Positions 1 through 4,758 of a stretch of DNA of 16,500 bases are shown here, piece after piece. Source of the stretch: an uncultured Polycyclovorans sp. (GTDB taxonomy: Bacteria; Pseudomonadota; Gammaproteobacteria; Nevskiales; Nevskiaceae); assembly GCA_936928855.1 (NCBI GenBank), contig CAKZHZ010000103.1, positions 1 to 16,500 of the forward strand, in the 5' to 3' direction. Below the pieces are notes generated by a model, which was given only the letters and a program-made list of their open reading frames with translations, searched no databases and was not told the origin of the DNA. Both the position numbers and the translations under genes were made by a program. How positions within the stretch are numbered: the stretch's first letter is position 1; each line of letters opens with the position of its first letter.

Positions 1-2
1 GG

Positions 3-56
3 TTGGCGCACGTGCGCGCCGACAATCTGACCGCCCTCGTCAAGGGTGCCGCGTAG
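3..56 (+). CDS. C-terminal tail of a magnesium-chelatase/VWA-type protein (partial, enters from the left)
   Basis: An open frame enters at base 3 and ends at TAG 54-56, encoding LAHVRADNLTALVKGAA. Seventeen residues are too few for a family call alone. The assignment rests on context: in actinobacteria a magnesium-chelatase/VWA subunit of cobalamin biosynthesis lies directly upstream of cobO, and an actinobacterial-type cobO start follows 12 bases after this stop. The tail also resembles the ends of those proteins. It belongs to the same foreign-looking segment as the CobO start and probably not to the gammaproteobacterial genome that fills the rest of the window. Confidence 0.4.
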   Translation: MAHVRADNLTALVKGAA

Positions 57-68
57 AAGGGTGATGCG

Positions 69-1154
69 ATGCCTCAGGGTCAACCGCTGACGGTTCCGGA
101 CGACGGGCTGACGACGCGGGCGCGACGCAACGCCCCGCTGCTGGCGGTGCACACCGGCCCCGGGAAGGGAAAGTCGACCGCGGCGTTCGGGATGGCCTTG
201 CGGGCGTGGAATCAGGGTTTCGATATCGGGGTTTTTCAGTTCGTCAAGAGCGCGAAGTGGAAGGTCGGGGAGGAGACCGCCCTTACCGAGCTCGGTCGTG
301 CCCACGACGAGCGCGGCGAGCTGGCCCCGCGCGACATCGTCGCCCGCGCCATCGACTTCGAGATGAAGAAGCACGGCCTCGACTGCGTCTTCCTGGACAT
401 CAGCCACAAGCCCGCCGACTTCGTCAAAAGCCACTTCCCCACCGTCTACGAACGTTGCCTGGAATATGGCATCGACATCACCACCCAGCCGATCCCGGTG
501 GTGCCCGCCCAGCATTATACCTGCGGCGGCGTGCTGGTGGACCTCAAGGGCTTCACGCAGAACTCGCGCATCGGCGTCTTCGGCCGCCGCCCGGCGCCCA
601 CCGCCTTCGGGCCGGCCCGCTGCGCCAGCCGTGCCCGCGCCAGCGCGCCGCCAGCCAGCGCGCCATCATGGAGGTACTGCAGAATCTGCGCGCCGATGGC
701 GCCACCATCCTGCTGGTCCACCACAACCTCGCAGAGGTCGCCGATTTCTGTGATGAGGTCCTCATGGTGGGCCACGAAGCTCGTGGCGCCCTGCGGCTCG
801 GCGCCGGAGGTCCAGCGGGCCTCGTTCCAGGCGATGAGCCGGTGCTCGCCGCGGGGGCGGCCGAAGGTGCTGCGCCCCTTCACCCGCGGCGGCAGCGGCG
901 CGGTGGCGGCGCTGCGCAAGAAGCACCTCGCCTTCACCGCCATCTGGATGATGCTCGGCACCGGGGTGGGCGCCGGCGGGCGGACCGCTGCCGGCTGCGG
1001 CGCCGGCGTGGCACAGCCCCCCAGCAGCGCGATGCCGAGGGCGGCGCCGCCGATCCAGCAGGCCGAACCGCTATACTGGGCCATATCCGAACTCCCCAAA
1101 AAGGTCGTCGGATTCTTGCACGATTCCCTGATGCGGCAAAGACTTGAGCGCTAA
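69..1154 (+). CDS. Chimeric open frame: CobO (cob(I)alamin adenosyltransferase) N-terminus fused in frame to a NadB piece, then nonsense
   Basis: This 361-codon frame starts with a clear CobO/BtuR N-terminus. Residues 13-79 include a P-loop (GPGKGKST, 31-38) and the segment FQFVKSAKWKVGEE (57-69) typical of actinobacterial CobO, which transfers the adenosyl group of ATP to cob(I)alamin. The CobO body after HDE (79-81) is missing, including the WHKMG region that should come next. Residues 80-161 match L-aspartate oxidase instead. After about residue 161 the frame reads through low-complexity arginine/proline/alanine sequence that is a shadow of other fragments. No functional single protein is expected. 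A gene caller would probably report this as one CDS, but I regard it as an artefact or a wreck of joined fragments. Confidence 0.5.
   Translation: MPQGQPLTVPDDGLTTRARRNAPLLAVHTGPGKGKSTAAFGMALRAWNQGFDIGVFQFVKSAKWKVGEETALTELGRAHDERGELAPRDIVARAIDFEMKKHGLDCVFLDISHKPADFVKSHFPTVYERCLEYGIDITTQPIPVVPAQHYTCGGVLVDLKGFTQNSRIGVFGRRPAPTAFGPARCASRARASAPPASAPSWRYCRICAPMAPPSCWSTTTSQRSPISVMRSSWWATKLVAPCGSAPEVQRASFQAMSRCSPRGRPKVLRPFTRGGSGAVAALRKKHLAFTAIWMMLGTGVGAGGRTAAGCGAGVAQPPSSAMPRAAPPIQQAEPLYWAISELPKKVVGFLHDSLMRQRLER
306..551 (+). pseudogene. nadB: Internal fragment of L-aspartate oxidase (NadB)
   Basis: About 82 codons match the C-terminal half of the FAD-binding/capping region of L-aspartate oxidase, the enzyme that oxidises L-aspartate to iminoaspartate in NAD synthesis. 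Diagnostic stretches are GELAPRDIVARAID, LDISHKPADF, SHFPTVYERC, and PIPVVPAQHYTCGGV, which belongs to the conserved VPA-HYTCGG motif. There is no NadB start, no FAD-binding N-terminus, and none of the GLHGANRLASNSLLE block that should follow within about 30 residues. It is joined in frame to CobO at a GACGAG shared by both partners (306-311) and ends near 551 without a stop. Family recognition is secure; the gene is only a fragment. Confidence 0.75.
515..1084 (-). CDS. Truncated or chimeric lipoprotein start (only the first ~43 codons are credible)
   Basis: Reading leftwards from ATG 1084, with a GGGGAG ribosome site seven bases upstream, the frame gives a hydrophobic signal and a lipobox LLGGC, then a proline/alanine-rich linker ATPAPQPAAVRPPAPTPVPS. 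A reverse-strand envelope or LysM-type protein divergent from def is common in gammaproteobacteria, so the start is plausible. After about base 955 the frame runs antisense to the ABC and NadB fragments and stops at 515. The 770-955 part could be coding on either strand (a membrane-like RKKHLAFTAIWMMLG on the plus strand), and I cannot assign it. The true gene body is probably lost at a chimeric joint. Confidence 0.3.
   Translation of the reverse strand: MAQYSGSACWIGGAALGIALLGGCATPAPQPAAVRPPAPTPVPSIIQMAVKARCFLRSAATAPLPPRVKGRSTFGRPRGEHRLIAWNEARWTSGAEPQGATSFVAHHEDLITEIGDLCEVVVDQQDGGAIGAQILQYLHDGALAGGALARARLAQRAGPKAVGAGRRPKTPMREFCVKPLRSTSTPPQV
649..772 (+). pseudogene. Fragment of an ABC-transporter ATPase (after the Walker B region, with the H-loop)
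   Basis: In a different frame from the CobO/NadB fusion, about 41 codons read ASQRAIMEVLQNLRADGATILL and then VHHNLAEVADFCDEVLMVG. The pattern after the D-loop, with a helix, TILLVHH (H-loop histidine), L-EV---CDEV--V, is the C-terminal part of an ABC ATPase. It is closest in style to the metal-ion (Mn/Zn) or branched-chain importer ATPases. Walker A, signature and Walker B motifs are absent upstream. Bases 552-648 between it and the NadB piece give no recognisable protein in any frame. I cannot name the substrate. Confidence 0.5.
1072..1077 (+). promoter_or_regulatory. Possible -10 element for def-fmt
   Basis: TATACT on the plus strand is a near-consensus -10 hexamer. It lies just inside the 5' end of the divergent lipoprotein frame, about 150 bases upstream of def. 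No good -35 is visible at 16-18 bases. The next convincing gene on this strand is def. Confidence 0.3.
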
Positions 1155-1225
1155 AGCCGCAGTTGTTTCGCAGGATTGGCGCCTGCATCGCAGGCATGGC
1201 ATTTCTTCAGCGCTGCTTCGACTCC

Positions 1226-1732
1226 ATGGCCCTACGCCCCATTCTTCATCACCCGGATCCCCGACTGCGCATCAAGGCAAAGCCGGTAACGGTGTTCGAC
1301 GACGCCCTCCAGGCGTTCATCGAGGACTTGTTCGAGACCATGTATGACGCCGCCGGTGTCGGCCTTGCCGCTACCCAGGTGGGCGTCGATCTGCGGGTGG
1401 CGGTGATGGACTGCTCGGGCGACCGCGAGCACCCCGAGCCGCTGGTGCTCATCAATCCGGAGATCAGCGAACCGGGCGATCGGCAGGTAATGGACGAAGG
1501 CTGCCTGTCGGTTCCGGGTTTCTCGGAAAAGGTCACCCGTTTCAACCGGCTGCACCTGCGCGCCCTCGATCGACACGGTCAGCCCTTCGAGCTGAACGCG
1601 GAGGGGCTGATGGCGCAGGCCATTCAGCACGAAATCGACCACCTCGACGGCAAGCTGTATCTCGACCTGCTCAGCAGCCTCAAGCGCGAGCGTCTGCTCA
1701 AGAAACTGCAGAAGCAGGAGAAGCGCGCCTGA
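1226..1732 (+). CDS. def: Peptide deformylase
   Basis: This cytoplasmic metalloenzyme removes the formyl group from the N-terminal methionine of new proteins. All three family motifs are present: GVGLAATQ (residues 44-51), EGCLS (91-95, metal-binding Cys93) and HEIDH (135-139, two metal-binding His and the catalytic Glu). The length of 168 residues matches the usual size. An upstream ATG at 1163 keeps the frame open, but ATG 1226 aligns with the normal start (M-x-x-x-P-I-L-H-x-P-D-P-R-L), so I chose it. No strong Shine-Dalgarno site precedes it. The stop codon overlaps the fmt start by one base (TGATG), so the two genes, which act on the same formyl group at opposite ends of the cycle, are translationally coupled. 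Confidence 0.97.
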   Translation: MALRPILHHPDPRLRIKAKPVTVFDDALQAFIEDLFETMYDAAGVGLAATQVGVDLRVAVMDCSGDREHPEPLVLINPEISEPGDRQVMDEGCLSVPGFSEKVTRFNRLHLRALDRHGQPFELNAEGLMAQAIQHEIDHLDGKLYLDLLSSLKRERLLKKLQKQEKRA

Positions 1733-2655
1733 TGCGCATCGCCTTTGCCGGCACGCCGGCGTTCGCCGTTGCCGCCCTCGAGGCCCTGCTGACCGCCGGA
1801 CACGACGTGGCTGGCGTGTTCACGCAGCCGGATCGCCCCGCCGGCCGCGGCCGCAAGCTCACCCCGTCACCGATCGCTCAGTGCGCCCTTGCGCACCAGC
1901 TCCCGAGTTTCAAACCTGAGCGCTTTCGCGAGGCCGCGCAGGCTGAGTTGCGCGCGCTCAAGGTGGAGGTGATGGTGGTGGTCGCCTACGGCTTGATCCT
2001 GCCGCAGGCGGCGTTGACGATTCCGGCCCGCGGCTGCCTCAACATCCACGCCTCGCTGCTGCCCCGCTGGCGCGGCGCAGCACCGATCCAGCGTGCCATC
2101 GAGGCCGGCGACCGCGAGACCGGCATCACCATCATGCAAATGGATGCCGGCCTCGACACCGGCCCCATGCTGCTGCGCGAGGCGGTGCCGATCGGCACCG
2201 ACACCACCGCCGCCAGCCTCCATGACACCCTCGCCAAGCTCGGCGGCCGCCTCATCGTCGACACCCTGCGCGCGCTGGAGGCCGATAGCCTGTCCGCCAC
2301 ACCGCAGCCCGAGGGCGCCACCTATGCCGCCAAACTCGACAAGGCCGAGGCGCGGGTGGACTGGCACCTGCCCGGCCAGACGATCGAGCGCCGCATCCGG
2401 GCCTTCAACCCCGCCCCCGTGGCCTGGACCGAGTACGCCGGCGAGCGCCTGCGCCTGTGGGACGCGCGCCTCGCCGCGCACCGCAGCGACGCCGCACCGG
2501 GCACCGTGCTCGGGCTCGATCGTGAAGGCCTGCTGGTGCAGACCGGCGCAGGCACCGTGCACATCACCCGGCTGCAATGGCCCGGTGGCACGCCACAGGA
2601 GGCCGTACAGCTGTTGGCGCAAGGCCGCCTGCAGGCCGGCGTGCTACTGACATGA
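1732..2655 (+). CDS. fmt: Methionyl-tRNA formyltransferase
   Basis: The enzyme formylates methionyl-tRNA(fMet) with 10-formyl-tetrahydrofolate so that it can initiate translation. The 307 residues match the family. The N-terminal Rossmann domain begins MRIAFAGTPAFA. The catalytic set is Asn104 and His106 in NIHASLLPRWRGAAPIQ and Asp142 in MQMDAGLDTGPML. The C-terminal OB-like tRNA-binding domain runs from about residue 205 (YAAKLDKAEARVDW) to the end. The start overlaps the def stop. The end overlaps the next small gene by ATGA. It is intact and typical, with base composition like its neighbours. Confidence 0.97.
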   Translation: MRIAFAGTPAFAVAALEALLTAGHDVAGVFTQPDRPAGRGRKLTPSPIAQCALAHQLPSFKPERFREAAQAELRALKVEVMVVVAYGLILPQAALTIPARGCLNIHASLLPRWRGAAPIQRAIEAGDRETGITIMQMDAGLDTGPMLLREAVPIGTDTTAASLHDTLAKLGGRLIVDTLRALEADSLSATPQPEGATYAAKLDKAEARVDWHLPGQTIERRIRAFNPAPVAWTEYAGERLRLWDARLAAHRSDAAPGTVLGLDREGLLVQTGAGTVHITRLQWPGGTPQEAVQLLAQGRLQAGVLLT

Positions 2656-2831
2656 CCTCCACCGAACCCGAGCTGCCACCGCCCCCCGAGCGTCCGGACT
2701 GCTGCGCCGGTGGCTGTGCCACCTGCGTGCTCGACGTTTATTTCGACGAGGTACAAGCCTGGAAAGCGGAGTGCGCGCGCATTCAGGCTGCGCACTCGAA
2801 CACGCCGCCTCCCCCCGACCGCGACACCTGA
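2652..2831 (+). CDS. Small oxidoreductase-like domain protein (Oxidored-like family, CC-x3-C-x2-C)
   Basis: This 59-residue protein starts at ATG 2652, overlapping the fmt stop (ATGA), so it should be made by translational coupling. The core PPPPERPDCCAGGCATCVLDVYF has the proline-rich lead and four cysteines (17, 18, 22, 25) of the short domain known as oxidoreductase-like protein N-terminal (Pfam Oxidored-like). That domain is found as a stand-alone small protein in many proteobacteria and in mitochondrial proteins. The cysteines suggest metal or Fe-S binding, but no function is established to my knowledge. There is no signal peptide. A longer in-frame start at 2577 exists but lies inside fmt and adds no conserved sequence. 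Confidence 0.8.
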   Translation: MTSTEPELPPPPERPDCCAGGCATCVLDVYFDEVQAWKAECARIQAAHSNTPPPPDRDT

Positions 2832-2876
2832 TGGTCATCTGATCGTCACCGATTCGTCACGACCGCCACCTACGGT
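2832..2876 (+). promoter_or_regulatory. Pho box (three half-sites) with -10: PhoB-type promoter
   Basis: Three 7-base direct repeats sit exactly 11 bases apart: TGGTCAT (2832-2838), TCGTCAC (2843-2849) and TCGTCAC (2854-2860), separated by the 4-base spacers CTGA and CGAT. The E. coli Pho box is two CTGTCAT/C-like 7-mers with a 4-base spacer, placed about 10 bases before the -10 in lieu of a -35. Here TACGGT (2871-2876) begins ten bases after the last repeat. A weak fourth unit, GCCACCT (2865-2871), continues the period. The promoter reads towards the lipoprotein at 2916. Confidence 0.75.
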
Positions 2877-2915
2877 TTTGGGTTCGTTTGTCTGAACCGA
2901 ATCAAGGAGTGGGGG

Positions 2916-4685
2916 ATGCGTAAGAATGCGTGGTCGGTGGCCCTGACGGCTGCCGTGCTGGGTCTGGGCCTGAGTGCCTGTGACGGGGACCGCGGTCTGC
3001 CGGGTGCGCCGGGCGCCCCCGGCAGCGACGGCGATCAGGGTCAGCCGGGCACCCCTGGTGCCCCGGGAACGCCGGGCACGCCGGGCACGCCGGGCGCCAA
3101 CGGCAACAACGGGGTGCTGCTGGACCTGACCCGCATCGGCGGCTATCAGGACCCCACCCTGAACTACGCCAACGACATCTTCGACACGGCCGCGGCCGAG
3201 ATCGTCGCGTTTGACGCCAGTACCGATCGTGTGTTCGTGGTCAACGCCAGTGCGGTCACCGTGGACGTGCTCGACCTCAGCAACCCGGCCAGCCCGCAGA
3301 AGGTGAACACCATCGATGCCACCGCAGAAGGCGGCGGCGCCAACAGTGTGTCGGTGTTCAACGGCGTGGCCGCCGTGGCCATCGAGGCCGCCGACAAGGT
3401 GAGCAACGGCAAGGTGGTGTTCTACAACACCACCACCCTGGCCAAGCTCGGCGAAGCCCCCGTCGGCGCCCTGCCGGACATGCTCACCTTCACCCGCGAC
3501 GGTCAGGCCGTGCTGGTGGCCAACGAGGGCGAGTCCAATGGCTACGGCAATCCCGGTTCGGTCGACCCGGTCGGCTCGATCAGCGTGATCGACGTCAGCA
3601 ACGGCTTTGCCAGCCCCAGCGTCGCCACCGCCGGCTTTGAAGCGTTCAACGGTCAGGAAGCCGCGCTGCGCGCACAGGGCATCCGCATCTACGGCCCCGG
3701 CGCCAGCGCCGCACAGGACTTCGAGCCGGAGTTCATCGCCGAGAGTGCTGACGGCCAGAGCGCCTGGGTATCGCTGCAGGAAGCCAACGCCTTCGCCATC
3801 GTCGACCTCTCCAACCGCGCCGCGCCCATGGTCACCAGCGTGCAGTCGCTGGGCTTCAAGGCCTATAGCATCGAAGGCATGGATGCGAGCGATCGTGACC
3901 CCGAGGACTTCCCGCAGGTCAACATCCAGAGCTGGCCGGTGCTGGGCATGTACCAGCCGGATGCCATTGCCAGCTATCAGTTCAACGGCAAGACCTACTA
4001 CATCTCCGCCAATGAAGGCGATGACCGCAACGACTTCCTGCAGCAGGAAGAAACCGAGCGCATCAAGGACCTGACGCTGGACCCGGACCGCTTCCCCAAC
4101 CGCGACGCCCTGCAGGAAGACGAGGCCATCGGTCGGCTGGAAGTGACCACCCAGATCGGCGATATCGACAACGACGGCGACTTCGACCAGCTCTATGCCC
4201 TGGGCGGCCGCTCGTTCTCCATCTGGACGCTGGATGCCGCCGGCAAGGTGGTGCAGGTGTTTGACAGCGGTTCCGATTTCGAGCGCATCACCGCGCAGCG
4301 CTATCCGAACAACTTCAACGCCAGCAACGACGACAACAGCCCCGAAGGCCGCAGCGATGCCAAGGGTCCGGAGCCGGAAGGCGTGACGGTCGGCACCCTG
4401 GCGGGTCGCACCTTCGCCTTCATCGGACTGGAGCGCATCGGCGGGGTCATGGTCTATGACGTCACCAATCCGCAGGCGCCGAGCTTCATCCAGTACGTGA
4501 ACTTCCGCGACTTCACCAAGGACCCGGAAACCGATCCCAGCATCGGCGACCTCGGGCCGGAAGGGCTGACCTTCGTCTCGGCAGCGGACAGCCCCAACGG
4601 CACGCCGCTGCTGCTGGTCGGCAACGAAATCAGCGGTACCACCGCGATCTGGCAGATCGACGTGGTGGAAATCGACAATCCCTGA
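2916..4685 (+). CDS. Choice-of-anchor-I type beta-propeller lipoprotein with collagen-like stalk
   Basis: A good ribosome site (AAGGAG, 2904-2909) precedes ATG 2916. The 589-residue protein has a signal peptide and lipobox LSAC (Cys22), a Gly-X-Y collagen-like run (residues 24-66), then a long beta-propeller-like domain. Repeated motifs include ANEGE (~202-206), SANEGDDRND (~365), GPEPEGVTVG (~484), GPEGLTF (~547) and LLLVGNEISGTTAIW near the end. This pattern matches the choice-of-anchor-I family, whose members are sometimes annotated as alkaline-phosphatase-like or esterase-like; no catalytic residue set is established that I can point to. Asp at +2 after the lipid-modified Cys would favour inner-membrane retention by the E. 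coli Lol rule. The upstream Pho box suggests phosphate-starvation induction. Family moderately sure, activity unknown. Confidence 0.8.
   Translation: MRKNAWSVALTAAVLGLGLSACDGDRGLPGAPGAPGSDGDQGQPGTPGAPGTPGTPGTPGANGNNGVLLDLTRIGGYQDPTLNYANDIFDTAAAEIVAFDASTDRVFVVNASAVTVDVLDLSNPASPQKVNTIDATAEGGGANSVSVFNGVAAVAIEAADKVSNGKVVFYNTTTLAKLGEAPVGALPDMLTFTRDGQAVLVANEGESNGYGNPGSVDPVGSISVIDVSNGFASPSVATAGFEAFNGQEAALRAQGIRIYGPGASAAQDFEPEFIAESADGQSAWVSLQEANAFAIVDLSNRAAPMVTSVQSLGFKAYSIEGMDASDRDPEDFPQVNIQSWPVLGMYQPDAIASYQFNGKTYYISANEGDDRNDFLQQEETERIKDLTLDPDRFPNRDALQEDEAIGRLEVTTQIGDIDNDGDFDQLYALGGRSFSIWTLDAAGKVVQVFDSGSDFERITAQRYPNNFNASNDDNSPEGRSDAKGPEPEGVTVGTLAGRTFAFIGLERIGGVMVYDVTNPQAPSFIQYVNFRDFTKDPETDPSIGDLGPEGLTFVSAADSPNGTPLLLVGNEISGTTAIWQIDVVEIDNP
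2985..3113 (+). repeat. Collagen-like Gly-X-Y repeat, including 9-bp tandem repeats coding Gly-Thr-Pro
   Basis: Forty-three codons form an unbroken Gly-X-Y series (GDR GLP GAP GAP GSD GDQ ..., ending GAN GNN G). The 3' half is built from near-identical 9-base units (GGGCACGCC and relatives, about 3060-3098) encoding GTP/GAP. The run sits between the lipobox and the folded domain, so it would act as an extended stalk. Slippage in 9-base steps would change its length without breaking frame. Confidence 0.9.
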
Positions 4686-4703
4686 TCGTCGACCGCTGGA
4701 CGC

Positions 4704-4730
4704 AAAAGGCCCCGCATCGCGGGGCCTTTT
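4704..4730. terminator. Bidirectional Rho-independent terminator
   Basis: The 12-base arm AAAAGGCCCCGC and its exact complement GCGGGGCCTTTT flank the loop ATC. The A-run and T-run serve both strands. It lies between the convergent ends of the Pho-controlled lipoprotein (stop at 4685) and the reverse-strand ceramidase-family gene (stop at 4759). Confidence 0.9.
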
Positions 4731-4758
4731 CGTTGATATCCGGTGGCGTCGCGCCCCC

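Noticed and set aside
1..1084. A genuine CobO-NadB fusion enzyme
   Set aside because: Both partners lack most of their catalytic domains and the frame degenerates after residue 161, so a functional fusion is not credible.
3048..3098. Short tandem repeat considered as a CRISPR-like or mobile repeat
   Set aside because: The 9-base units are coding and keep the Gly-X-Y pattern; there are no spacers.
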